A DNA stretch of 64,000 nucleotides from Photobacterium angustum. Its GTDB lineage: Bacteria; Pseudomonadota; Gammaproteobacteria; Enterobacterales; Vibrionaceae. Shown here one piece after another: positions 26,360 through 34,841 of this stretch. The DNA is taken from contig NZ_MSCJ01000003.1 of NCBI RefSeq assembly GCF_002954615.1, positions 1,178,001-1,242,000 on the forward strand. The letters are read 5' to 3'. Under the pieces are notes generated by a model. It ran no database searches. It had not been told where the DNA came from and worked only from the letters and a program-made list of their open reading frames with translations. A program made the translations under genes and the position numbers. The number at the start of each line of letters is the position of its first letter. The first letter of the stretch is position 1.

Positions 26360-28387
26360 ATGAGTATAAAAAATAGAATTAATAATGTTTACCGTTACTT
26401 TGAGCCTAATTTAATCATTATTGGCTATCTTGGTAGCATTGGTTTTCCACTATACTTCTTCGTTTGGCATTATCTTTTCCCTCAACCTTATGAGAACTTT
26501 TTACTCAGGCTATTTTGTGGCGCTTTATTTATTCCATTCGTTTTAAAAGATCATCTTCCTTATTGGTTTTTACGTTATAAGGCGATTCATTTCATTGCCA
26601 CAATCACCATTGGCTTACCTTTCTTTTTCAGCTATATGCTGATTATGAATGATTGGTCTATTCCATGGATCATGTCTTTCATGGCTGCGCTGTTTCTATC
26701 AATATTATTGATTTACGATGCTTACATTATCAGCGCTATCTCCATTATTGGTATAACGTTGGGGGCATTTTTTTCGTATGGCTTCCATCCGATAAACAGT
26801 GAGAATTTTCATTGGGGTTATATTGCAGTCATTAGCTTCTCATATGTGACAGGCATTGCTTCACATTATAGAAATCACATTCATTACGAAGATCAATTAC
26901 TTTTTGCTCGCAGCTTTAGTGCTGGTATTGCCCATGAAATGAGAAACCCTTTCAGCTCACTTTACTCATCCATGGAACTCATGCTTGATATTCTTCGCCA
27001 AAAAAGTGATAACAAAGAAGGTAATGTTAATGAGCTAAAATCTATAATTAGAAGTAATATGACCGTTATTAATAATAGTAATGAAACAATTAACTTACTA
27101 TTAAGCTCTATTAATGAACACGCTATTTCGAAAAATACATTTCAAGAATATTCTATTGTCAATATTATTAAAAGTTCAGTAGACAGTTTTGGCTATCAAT
27201 CATCAAAAGATAGAAGTTTAGTTTCAGTTAATTTTAATAAAGATACAAATTATTTTGGTAGTGATATTTTATTTCGCTATGTGATTTTCAATCTTATGAA
27301 AAATGCTTTTTATTATAAAGAAAAAAGTAATTTCAATATTAATATCAATATCGACATTAATACAAACAATAATATTATAAAAGTAAGAGACACTGGTATT
27401 GGTATTCCAAAGAATAATATTGATGCTATATTTGACGATTTTTTCACACATGGTAAAAAAAATAGTTCAGGTTTAGGTTTGCCTTTTTGTAAAAAAGTGA
27501 TCACAGCATTTGGTGGGGTGATCACCTGTCAATCTAAGTTAGGTGAATGGACTGAATTTACTATCCTTTTACCTAAAATCGATTCAAAATCAGTTAATAA
27601 GCTAAAATATGAGTTAATGTCTAAAAAACGCCTATTATACATAGGTGATAACAACAGTGATGTTTTTGAACTTCAGAAAAACTCATTTTCTCATGGCTAT
27701 AATTTTAACACGGTTAGCCCATTTAAATTAATTGACATACCTTTTGATCAAGTAGATATGATTATTATTAACCTTGATAGTTACAGTGAACATGATTATT
27801 ACTTCTCTAAGTTACAAGATAAACTCGCATTATTAACAACAAAAGTCTTATATCTACACCGTACACCTAAAGCATTAAATTTAATATTAAATGAAAAAAT
27901 TAACTATAAACTAATCAATGCTAATAACATTGATAATAATTTCACCGATCATATCTGTCGATTCTTTTTTATTCATTTTAATAATCAAAAAAATACACCA
28001 CGCTCAACAACAGATACAAAAAGTATTCTACTTGTAGACGATAATATGTCATTACGTATGTATACCGGAATACTCCTCCAACGTAGTGGGTTTCATGTTA
28101 TTCATGCAGAGAACGGTGTTAATGCTCTAAAAAACCTTGAACTAAGCAATGTTGATCTTATTATGATGGATTTAGAAATGCCTTTAATGGGTGGCTTAGA
28201 AGCAACACAACAAATTCGTTCTAATAAAAGGTATGAATCGCATAAAAATACCCCCATTATTTGTTTCTCTGCATCACTTGATGAAAAGCAACAACAAGAA
28301 CTTAGTAAAGTTGGTATGAATGGTTTTATTTTTAAGCCAGCAACTAAAGAGCAAATTTTCGCCAGTATTGAACGCTTTATTAACTAG
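26360..28387 (+). CDS. cqsS: CAI-1 autoinducer sensor hybrid kinase CqsS
   Basis: CqsS senses alpha-hydroxyketone autoinducers and passes phosphate to LuxU. The 675-aa protein has an N-terminal six-helix membrane domain (about residues 18-170), the H-box AHEMRNP with His192, N-box Asn315 in NLMKNAFYY, G-boxes DTGIGIP and GLGLPFCK, and a C-terminal receiver (about 553-675) with LVDD and phosphoacceptor Asp604 in MMDLEMP. V. cholerae CqsS has the same order and nearly the same length, with His194 as phosphorylation site. The adjacent convergent cqsA supports the call. A region between 415 and 545 looks like a degenerate receiver. Confidence 0.92.
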   Translation: MSIKNRINNVYRYFEPNLIIIGYLGSIGFPLYFFVWHYLFPQPYENFLLRLFCGALFIPFVLKDHLPYWFLRYKAIHFIATITIGLPFFFSYMLIMNDWSIPWIMSFMAALFLSILLIYDAYIISAISIIGITLGAFFSYGFHPINSENFHWGYIAVISFSYVTGIASHYRNHIHYEDQLLFARSFSAGIAHEMRNPFSSLYSSMELMLDILRQKSDNKEGNVNELKSIIRSNMTVINNSNETINLLLSSINEHAISKNTFQEYSIVNIIKSSVDSFGYQSSKDRSLVSVNFNKDTNYFGSDILFRYVIFNLMKNAFYYKEKSNFNININIDINTNNNIIKVRDTGIGIPKNNIDAIFDDFFTHGKKNSSGLGLPFCKKVITAFGGVITCQSKLGEWTEFTILLPKIDSKSVNKLKYELMSKKRLLYIGDNNSDVFELQKNSFSHGYNFNTVSPFKLIDIPFDQVDMIIINLDSYSEHDYYFSKLQDKLALLTTKVLYLHRTPKALNLILNEKINYKLINANNIDNNFTDHICRFFFIHFNNQKNTPRSTTDTKSILLVDDNMSLRMYTGILLQRSGFHVIHAENGVNALKNLELSNVDLIMMDLEMPLMGGLEATQQIRSNKRYESHKNTPIICFSASLDEKQQQELSKVGMNGFIFKPATKEQIFASIERFIN

Positions 28388-28393
28388 AATTCA

Positions 28394-28438
28394 CTTACCC
28401 ACTATCGTTTACGTAAACGTAAAGCAATAATGGGTAAG
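28394..28438. terminator. Bidirectional hairpin between convergent cqsS and cqsA
   Basis: CTTACCCA and TGGGTAAG form the base of a long imperfect stem that continues inward to TTTACGT / ACGTAAA. It fills the 62-bp gap between the two stop codons and is flanked by AATTTATT on one side. Confidence 0.6.
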
Positions 28439-28449
28439 AATTTATTCGA

Positions 28450-29620
28450 TTACTTCAACGATAGCTCCTCTCGCATCTCTCGACATACAGTAAGTAACGT
28501 CGATATTTGCTCGTCACTAACATCACTATTTAAAGAAAAACGGATCACATTTTTATTTTTAGGGGTCGCTGGTGAACAGAACACAGAACCAAATACATCT
28601 CGAGATTCTAAGTAATCACGGATCACTTCTGTATCTTCATCATTACCACTTTCAAGCGCAATAATTTGTGACTGGCTCTTAATCTTATAGCCAAGGTTAA
28701 CTAAACCACTACGTAATTTCTCAGACTGAATAAACAGCTGGCTACGCTTATCATCTGCATCTTTAATGACATCCAATGTCGCTTTTAATATTTCTAGCTC
28801 ATGATTCAACAGCGCAGAACTGAAAATTGCAGGAAACGCAGTAAATGGGAACGACTTCGCTACATCTTTACTGCATAAAATCGCTCCTGCTCGGTAAGCG
28901 AATGCTTTTGCTAAACTCGCCGTTAAGAAATCAACTTGATCGGTTAAGCCTAATTCAGCGACTAATCCTGCACCATTTTTACCGTGTGTGCCTAGTGAGT
29001 GAGATTCATCTACCAATAAGGCACAACCATAACGATTGGCTATTTCAACTAAATCATGCAATGGTGCAACTGTACCGATTGTACTGTACACCGAATCGAC
29101 CATGATTAACCCAGGACCTTCACGTTTAATTTGCTTTTCAAGATGACGCATATTGTTATGCAGAAATGTCTGAATATTTCCCTCTGCACGTTTTGCTCCA
29201 TCCCATAACGACATATGAGCAAAGAAATCAATATAGATCGGTGTACCTTGAGGGATCAGGGTTTGAATTAATCCGACATTTGCCGCCCAACCCGACTGGG
29301 ACAGCACACATTTTTCAAAACCTGTTAACGCAGCTAATTGTTCTTCAAATGTATCGCCATTTTCAGCTTGATGCTGAAAGACCGCAGACATCACTACTTC
29401 ATGTTTATGATCTGTGATGGCTTTTAAGTGCTTCTGACGAATATGTTGATGCCCTGTGATAGCGAGATAATCATTACTTTGTAATGTTATTGAAGTATCC
29501 GAAGGCGTTTTACCTAATACTAAATGCTTTTTATTTTTTCGTGAGTAAATATCTGCCTCTAGATGTGCATCAATTTTTTTTTATGAAGTTTGGAAGTGAT
29601 TTTACGTTAATATTTTTCAT
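28450..29620 (-). pseudogene. cqsA: CAI-1 autoinducer synthase CqsA, frameshifted at an A9 tract
   Basis: CqsA is a PLP enzyme that condenses an acyl-CoA with an amino donor to make alpha-aminoketones, precursors of CAI-1. From 29581 down to 28450 one frame gives the family sequence: KKHLVLGK, LQSNDYLAI, LSQSGWAANVG, DFFAHMSLWDGA, LVDESHSLGTHG with the PLP Asp, the Lys in TASLAKAFAYRAGA, and the family ending. ATG 29620 starts the expected N-terminus MKNINVKSLPNFIKK but in another frame, ending at TGA 29570-29572. The frames meet at nine A residues (29574-29582, minus strand). Eight A's would give one 389-aa protein, the V. cholerae length; eleven would give 390. As read the gene is broken, unless slippage restores the frame. 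Confidence 0.88.
29574..29582 (-). repeat. Poly-A9 slippage tract in cqsA
   Basis: Nine A residues on the coding strand (T9 on the plus strand) lie after codon 12 of cqsA. The run sits exactly at the frame change. Homopolymers of eight or more A's are known slippage sites for RNA polymerase and hot spots for replication indels. Confidence 0.85.
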
Positions 29621-29829
29621 TTTTATTACTCTTTCTTTGTTAATAGGAGTAACAATATTAACAATAATATCTTCCTCATTCTAAATAATAATATTGTTAA
29701 TCATTTTTTTCAGAAACAATTAACATTTATTTCAATTAAATAATTATTTAATTTTACAAGTGGTCATATTTTAATAAGGCTGTTTTATCTGTAAAATATC
29801 ACTTTATTATTTACAAATTAGTTAATAAA

Positions 29830-30477
29830 ATGACATACAACGCTGCTATTTTCGACATGGATGGTTTATTACTTGATACAGAGCGTGTCTGTATGGAGAT
29901 ATTTAAACAAACCTGTAAAGACTTTAACCTTCCCTACCTTGAACAGACCTACTTAAATATCATTGGACGTAATGAGGCTGGCGTTGAAGATCTATTACGA
30001 GTCAGTTATGGCGAAACCATGGACTACCCTGTATTTCGCAAGCAATGGAAGCAGGCTTACTTAAACATTGTTGAAAATGAAGCTATTCCTGTAAAAGATG
30101 GTGTTATTACGCTACTTAATTGGTTACAAACACAAAATATACCTATGGTTGTAGCAACCTCCACCAATCGGCAATTAGCATTAAAAAAATTAGCTATGGC
30201 TGGCTTAAGTGACTATTTTTCAGCGGTGACAGCTGGTGATGAAGTGACAAATGGCAAACCCGATCCTGAGATTTACTTGCTCGCAGCAAAGCGTTTAAAC
30301 GTGAACCCTAGTACGTGTATTGCTTTTGAAGATTCAAATAATGGTGTTAAAGCTGCAGTTTCAGCTGGCATGGAAACATTTCAGGTAATTGATTTAGTGC
30401 AGCCCAGTGATGAAGTTAAAGCATTAGGCCATGGGATATATACATCAATGAATGAAGTACTTGCAAAACTTAAGTAG
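29830..30477 (+). CDS. HAD-superfamily phosphatase/phosphomutase-like hydrolase
   Basis: This 215-aa enzyme belongs to HAD subfamily IA, similar to beta-phosphoglucomutases and sugar-phosphate phosphatases. Motif I is FDMDGLLLDTE (nucleophile Asp9, acid Asp11), motif II is VVATSTN (about residue 110), motif III is the Lys in GKPDPEIY (about 148) and motif IV is FEDSNNG (about 170). The helical cap lies between residues 15 and 85. It likely dephosphorylates a small phosphorylated sugar or nucleotide. ATG 29830 has a weak ribosome site. Confidence 0.85.
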   Translation: MTYNAAIFDMDGLLLDTERVCMEIFKQTCKDFNLPYLEQTYLNIIGRNEAGVEDLLRVSYGETMDYPVFRKQWKQAYLNIVENEAIPVKDGVITLLNWLQTQNIPMVVATSTNRQLALKKLAMAGLSDYFSAVTAGDEVTNGKPDPEIYLLAAKRLNVNPSTCIAFEDSNNGVKAAVSAGMETFQVIDLVQPSDEVKALGHGIYTSMNEVLAKLK

Positions 30478-30500
30478 TAACTCATCATTGATATATACAT

Positions 30501-30529
30501 GGGCAAACACAATACATCTGTGATTGCCC
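30501..30529. terminator. Hairpin between the convergent HAD and hydroquinone reductase genes
   Basis: GGGCAAACACA pairs with TGTGATTGCCC (one internal mismatch) around a 7-nt loop. It lies between two stop codons and may serve both genes. Confidence 0.55.
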
Positions 30530-30550
30530 TGTTACTATATTTATCAATAC

Positions 30551-31540
30551 CTATGACTCAATGCCCACTTTTTCACGACAATGTGGCTTTGAAAAGTCTA
30601 ATTCAGGCCCTTTGGGAATGATACGCGTAGGGTTAATGTTTTCATGGCTCCCATAGTAATGGGCTTTGATATAATCAATATCAACCGTTTCAGCAATACC
30701 AGGAACTTGGTATAAATCGCGCAAATACCCCCAAATATTTGGGTAATCGGCTAAGCGTTTAAGATTGCATTTAAAATGCCCAACATATACTGCATCAAAT
30801 CGGACTAATGTGGTAAACAAACGCCAATCTGCTTCTGTGATTTTATCACCAAGTAAGTATCGATTTTCCGTTAACCGCGCTTCAATCGTATCTAACGCAT
30901 TAAACAGTGCCACAACGGCTTCATCATAAGCTTCTTGAGTAGTCGCAAAACCAGCGCGATATACTCCATTATTTATATTCACATAGACAAAATCATTTAA
31001 AGCATCAATTTCTGTTTGTAGTACCTCTGGGTAAAAATCAAGGCTATTTGCGCCAACGTTATCAAAGGCGCTATTAAACATACGAATAATTTCTGCTGAT
31101 TCATTGGTTACTATGGTTTGATTTTGTTTATCCCATAGCACAGGTACTGTAACTCGCCCTGTATAGTGAGGATCAGCATAGGTGTAAATTTGATGCATAA
31201 ATTCTGCATTAATGATGGGATCGGCAACAACACCGTCACCCGATGCGAAATTCCATCCGTCCTCTCCCATGAAAGCATTAACTACAGACATTGAAATCAT
31301 GGGCTCTAACCCTTTTAATTTACGATAAATGATAGCTCGATGCGCCCAAGGGCAAGCAAGGGAAACGTATAAGTGATAACGATGAGGTTCAGCTTTAAAA
31401 CCCGCTTCTCCAGAAGGCCCCGCTTGACCATCTTTCGTTACCCAATGGCGAAAGCTTGAAGCTTTTCGTTCAAACTTGCCTCCCGTCGATTTAGTGTCGT
31501 ACCAATCAGTGTGCCATTTCCCATCCACTAATAATCCCAT
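30551..31540 (-). CDS. yqjG: Glutathionyl-hydroquinone reductase (YqjG/Xi-class GST)
   Basis: This enzyme reduces glutathionyl-hydroquinones, removing glutathione with release of hydroquinone. The 329-aa protein has the Xi-class start SFRHWVTKDG and the catalytic Cys in SLACPWAHRAIIYRKLKGLE (about residue 61). The GST C-terminal helical domain includes LLGDKITEADWRLFTTLVRFDAVY, the family's hallmark, and it ends with NPTRIIPKGPELD. Its length matches E. coli YqjG (328). It stands alone and is a detoxification/redox enzyme of the cytosol. Confidence 0.9.
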   Translation of the reverse strand: MGLLVDGKWHTDWYDTKSTGGKFERKASSFRHWVTKDGQAGPSGEAGFKAEPHRYHLYVSLACPWAHRAIIYRKLKGLEPMISMSVVNAFMGEDGWNFASGDGVVADPIINAEFMHQIYTYADPHYTGRVTVPVLWDKQNQTIVTNESAEIIRMFNSAFDNVGANSLDFYPEVLQTEIDALNDFVYVNINNGVYRAGFATTQEAYDEAVVALFNALDTIEARLTENRYLLGDKITEADWRLFTTLVRFDAVYVGHFKCNLKRLADYPNIWGYLRDLYQVPGIAETVDIDYIKAHYYGSHENINPTRIIPKGPELDFSKPHCREKVGIES

Positions 31541-31803
31541 ACTTCCCTCTCATCAATGTTCGTTCTTATTAATCAACCTAATATATAAACGTCTATTTTC
31601 AAACTTTAACGATTCACTTAGGGTGATTGATCAATCTGATTAGCGTACTGCTCTATTTCTTTACAAAACATTGAGGTATATAACAATAATAAATAGTAAA
31701 AATAATTACTTACGTCTTTATCGCATCTTGAAGTTACATCGCTGGGTATTGTTGTGATAATTTGCTGACATCGCGCATTTAAAAATACATACAAAGGCAG
31801 ATT

Positions 31804-32547
31804 ATGTTTAAAAAATTAAAAGCCTCATTAGGTATTGGTTCTGCAAAAGTAGATACTATTTTGCATAATCCTTCACTTTATCAGGGAGAGATATTACAAG
31901 GAAATGTGCACATTAAAGGTGGAGATGTAGAACAAGTCATTGATGCTATTTCATTAAAGCTCTGTACTGAAATGAAAGTAGAACTAGAAAATGGCCACAG
32001 CTATCAAACCTTTGTGTTAGGAACGATAAAAGTTAATCAACCTTTTACGATTCATGCCAGTGAGGAGAAGTCACTACCTTTTGAATTTAAACTGCATGAT
32101 GAAACACCTATCACCCAACTTAACACTCAAAATAACCAATCGAAAGTATGGTTAGAAACAACGTTAGATATTGATTTCGCCATTGATCCTTCTGATCGTG
32201 ATTTTATCGAGGTAAAACCTCTTCCAGCTATCGCTAGTGTCATTGCGAAAATTGAGAATGCAGGCTTTAATTTAATGAAAGCTGATGTGGAAAAAGGTTT
32301 TCTACAAGGCGGGCACTTTGCTTCACAATCGGGCTGTTATCAAGAAATCGAATTTCGTAATAGCGGATTTTTTAGCAATAAAGAAATTGAATTATCTTTT
32401 ATTTTAGATGGCGCTGTCATTCACTGTCTTGCTGAAATAGATCGTTCTATGTCTACCCGAGGCGATCAATACACCTCATTCAGTATTAATAGAAATGCAT
32501 CAGCCTCAGACATTAGTTATCAATTAGATGCGCTATTAAGAATGTAG
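31804..32547 (+). CDS. Spo0M-family (SpoOM) arrestin-like protein
   Basis: This 247-aa cytosolic protein has the family start MFKKLKASLGIGSAKVDTIL and the beta-sandwich motif GEILQGNVHIKGGDVEQVIDAISLKL (shown here in part), followed by LPFEFKLHDETPIT. A second sandwich follows after residue 130 with IEFRNSGFFSNKEIELSFI. In Bacillus Spo0M affects sporulation and cytoskeleton; in gammaproteobacteria the role is unknown. ATG 31804 follows AGGCAG. A short region after the stop shows a remnant that resembles part of this gene. Confidence 0.85.
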   Translation: MFKKLKASLGIGSAKVDTILHNPSLYQGEILQGNVHIKGGDVEQVIDAISLKLCTEMKVELENGHSYQTFVLGTIKVNQPFTIHASEEKSLPFEFKLHDETPITQLNTQNNQSKVWLETTLDIDFAIDPSDRDFIEVKPLPAIASVIAKIENAGFNLMKADVEKGFLQGGHFASQSGCYQEIEFRNSGFFSNKEIELSFILDGAVIHCLAEIDRSMSTRGDQYTSFSINRNASASDISYQLDALLRM

Positions 32548-32563
32548 ATTAAGTATGATGTAG

Positions 32564-32647
32564 GAAAGTACAAGCAGCCTTGTTATCAAAGGGGATGTTG
32601 AAGAAGTTGAGGCTATCTTTGACGTAAACGACTCATTAAATATTTAA
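32564..32647 (+). pseudogene. Possible fragment of a second Spo0M-like reading frame
   Basis: An open stretch of 27 codons, bounded by stop codons at 32561 and 32645, reads in part VIKGDVEEVEAIFDV. This resembles IKGGDVEQVIDAI in the neighbouring Spo0M protein. It has no start codon and may be a decayed partial duplication. The match is short and could be chance. Confidence 0.25.
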
Positions 32648-32705
32648 TTTATCGTTAGCTCCCCTTAAATACTGTTTATCGCTAAAAGTTATTAAATTTA
32701 GTTAA

Positions 32706-33281
32706 TTACGCTACTTTTTTAGCAAGCTTAGCTACCCGCTGATTCCATTTCGATTTTTTATCTTCAGTCGCATTAATTATTGGGCCAATATAGGTCTTAG
32801 ATACTTTTTCAAAGCCACTAAAACCTAAAATAGTACGCTTCATTTGCTTGTAAATAGGATCACCATAAATCCAACGATAATAAAATGGTGGTGAGTCCAT
32901 CGTAACTATCAGCTCGGCTGTTCTCCCTTTTAATAATCGCTGTGGTGTTAAGCTTTTAGCTTTAAATTTAAAAGCAAAATTGGGAAGAAATGTTCTATCA
33001 ATTAACCCTTTTAATTTTGCAGGCATCCCTCCCCACCACAGAGGAAAAATAAATACTACGTGGTCAGCCCATAGAAGTGATGATTGGAAATGCTGTAGAT
33101 CAGGCTCTAGCGGTTGTACTGCTTCATAGCCACTTACTAAATTGATATCAAAATCCATCTTACTTAAATTTAACAGCCTAACATCATTTTTCTCGCTAGC
33201 TGTGATATAGCTCTGTGCTAGTTCATGACAATAACTCTTAGCCTTTGGATTTCCATTAATAACTAATACTTTCTTACACAT
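32706..33281 (-). CDS. NAD(P)H-dependent quinone/flavodoxin-like oxidoreductase
   Basis: This 191-aa FMN or FAD protein has the flavodoxin-like fold of the KefF/MdaB/NQO group. The first strand and phosphate loop are KVLVINGNPKAKSYCHEL (residues about 4-21), the central region is ADHVVFIFPLWWGGMPAKLKGLIDR (about 73-97), which fits the family flavin-binding loop, and ELIVTMDSPPFYYRW follows. It reduces quinones or similar electrophiles by two electrons. GGGAGAGG lies 6 nt before ATG 33281. It lies 52 bp downstream of a MerR-type regulator gene and behind a MerR-type promoter. Confidence 0.85.
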   Translation of the reverse strand: MCKKVLVINGNPKAKSYCHELAQSYITASEKNDVRLLNLSKMDFDINLVSGYEAVQPLEPDLQHFQSSLLWADHVVFIFPLWWGGMPAKLKGLIDRTFLPNFAFKFKAKSLTPQRLLKGRTAELIVTMDSPPFYYRWIYGDPIYKQMKRTILGFSGFEKVSKTYIGPIINATEDKKSKWNQRVAKLAKKVA

Positions 33282-33305
33282 AGATGCCTCTCCCTTTTTG
33301 AGCTC

Positions 33306-33337
33306 AGCTTACACCTTGCCCTATAGGGAAGAGTCAA
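33306..33337 (-). promoter_or_regulatory. MerR-type promoter-operator of the oxidoreductase
   Basis: On the minus strand, -35 TTGACT (33337-33332) and -10 TAAGCT (33311-33306) are 20 bp apart. This overlong spacing is typical of MerR-controlled promoters. The spacer holds a dyad centred on the perfect palindrome CCCTATAGGG (33319-33328), with further CTT/AAG arms. The -35 overlaps the stop codon of the MerR gene. Confidence 0.65.
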
Positions 33338-33684
33338 TTAGTTTCTAAACACTTTTTAATATTGTCTTGGTATGTTTGGATCATCGATTGCTGCTGGTGC
33401 AATAGGTTAATTTGTTCTTCAATTGCTTTACTTTTCTGATCAAGAAATGTGCTTACAACATGCCAACTTAGCACTGTTTTATCTCCTAGCAGCCTCTTAA
33501 ATTCCGCAAGACTAACCCCGATAGATTGTGCATCTTTAATCAAAATAACGGTTCTAACATGGTTATCATCATAAATACGATAACTCCCCTTTCGTACTAC
33601 TGTTCCCAACAAGCCTAACGACTCATATAAGCGTATGGCTTTGGCCGACGCTCCTGTTAATTTAGACACTTCACCGATATACAT
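33334..33684 (-). CDS. MerR-family transcriptional regulator
   Basis: The protein has 116 aa. The winged helix-turn-helix begins at residue 1 (MYIGEVSKLTGASAKAIRLYES, with wing RKGSYRIYDDNHV), and a coiled-coil dimerisation helix occupies about residues 80-110. No Cys-rich metal loop follows, so metal sensing is not indicated. The small size and linkage to a quinone reductase suggest it senses a redox-active or electrophilic compound. Its operator is the dyad in the following gap. It is 42 bp downstream of the GFA gene. Confidence 0.88.
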   Translation of the reverse strand: MYIGEVSKLTGASAKAIRLYESLGLLGTVVRKGSYRIYDDNHVRTVILIKDAQSIGVSLAEFKRLLGDKTVLSWHVVSTFLDQKSKAIEEQINLLHQQQSMIQTYQDNIKKCLETN

Positions 33685-33726
33685 CAGTTATCTCCTTGTT
33701 AATTGTCTTCCTTGTTTATCTATACG

Positions 33727-34131
33727 TTATTTAACAGGGCCTTTCTCAAACTGTATTAAGTTATCGGTTATGTCATTCCATGGTGCTTTAGATGCCGTGA
33801 AAATATGAAAACTCGGCTTATGCGTTGGAATATCATCTAAAATCCCTAAACGAATATTATGCTTGCCTGTTTTTAGTTTCTTTGAAAACAAACTTGAACC
33901 ACAGATTCGACAAAAAGCGAGTTCCGTTTCTTCACTTTTTTGAAATATCGACACAGCATCTTCACCTGCTTTAAAGCGAAATTTCTCTGAGCTTAATCCT
34001 CCCACCGATGAGTAATCTGACCCCGTAAATTTACGACATTCAGAACAATGACAATTCCCCATATACTCAAAATCATCAGGCACTTCTATCTGCACCTTGC
34101 CACATAAACAGGAACCATTTAGTTTTTTCAT
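33727..34131 (-). CDS. GFA-family (glutathione-dependent formaldehyde-activating) protein
   Basis: This 134-aa zinc protein of the GFA/CENP-V fold carries the zinc cysteines in GSCLCGKVQIE and NCHCSECRKFTGS (about residues 7-39) and AFCRICGSSLF (about 92-102). Family members are linked to glutathione and formaldehyde chemistry, but most remain uncharacterised. It precedes the MerR and oxidoreductase genes on the same strand, 42 bp away, so a joint stress unit is possible. Confidence 0.85.
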   Translation of the reverse strand: MKKLNGSCLCGKVQIEVPDDFEYMGNCHCSECRKFTGSDYSSVGGLSSEKFRFKAGEDAVSIFQKSEETELAFCRICGSSLFSKKLKTGKHNIRLGILDDIPTHKPSFHIFTASKAPWNDITDNLIQFEKGPVK

Positions 34132-34209
34132 TTCATCTTTCCCACTAAAACCAACGACATAACCCTAGTATTTAAATAAGCCAATTACAATAAGGAATCT
34201 CATATTCTT

Positions 34210-34246
34210 AAAAAGAAAAAAGCCGACGTATTTAACGTCGGCTTAA
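34210..34246 (-). terminator. Terminator of the pqiABC operon
   Basis: AAGCCGACG and CGTCGGCTT form a perfect 9-bp stem around a 7-nt loop. On the minus strand it is followed by TTTTTCTTTTT, a good T-run. It lies about 25 bp after the pqiC stop. Confidence 0.85.
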
Positions 34247-34268
34247 TATTTTCTATACTATTTAAAAA

Positions 34269-34841
34269 CTACTTGATAGAGCGTGCTAACTGAGTCGTTA
34301 ACTCATCCACACCTTTAGACAGTGCTTCCACTTGTGCTGAATAACCATCTTTTGCTAAAGGTACACGGAATGAAAATGGATGTACGGTTTGTAAATCGCC
34401 ATTACCATTAATCAATAACCATTCACCTGCCACTTCAGCAACACCGCTGTAGACACCATTAAACTGGTTAATACGCACTTGTAAGCGTGGTATACCTGCA
34501 GTAGACAATGTTGGTGTTAGCTGCGTTGCCCAAAACTGAGTTTGTTTTTGGCGTAAATCAAATGTGATTCGGCGTGTTAACTGTGTACTCAGAGATTCAC
34601 CCCAAAGGTTTTGCTGCGCTTCAACAATTTCAGTGGGGCTGGTTTGGTACACTAAACCAGTACCAGCAAGATGTGCCGCAACGTCAACAGGGCGCACAAT
34701 TAACAATGATTTATTACTAATGTTATGCGCAGTATTTGCACTGGTCGGCATCGGTAACATATATGTTTTTAGGGTTGGTTCTGTTGAACTACATCCAGTT
34801 CCAGCAAGCGCTACCGCTGCAATTAATAACCACTTTTTCAT
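34269..34841 (-). CDS. pqiC: PqiC outer-membrane lipoprotein
   Basis: This 190-aa lipoprotein (YmbA/PqiC, DUF330) has signal peptide MKKWLLIAAVALAGTGC (lipobox GTGC, Cys17). The mature part contains TYMLPMP and the family features VRPVDVAAHLAGTGLVYQTS, LWGESL and LQVRINQFNGVYSG. PqiC anchors the PqiB tunnel at the outer membrane. It overlaps the pqiB stop by one base (TAATG), and the last pqiB codons supply a GGAGG ribosome site. Confidence 0.88.
   Translation of the reverse strand: MKKWLLIAAVALAGTGCSSTEPTLKTYMLPMPTSANTAHNISNKSLLIVRPVDVAAHLAGTGLVYQTSPTEIVEAQQNLWGESLSTQLTRRITFDLRQKQTQFWATQLTPTLSTAGIPRLQVRINQFNGVYSGVAEVAGEWLLINGNGDLQTVHPFSFRVPLAKDGYSAQVEALSKGVDELTTQLARSIK

Noticed and set aside
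29484-29684. Open frame of 66 codons on the plus strand over the 5' end of cqsA
   Set aside because: It is antisense to a region whose minus-strand translation matches the CqsA N-terminus, and it has no ribosome site or family likeness.
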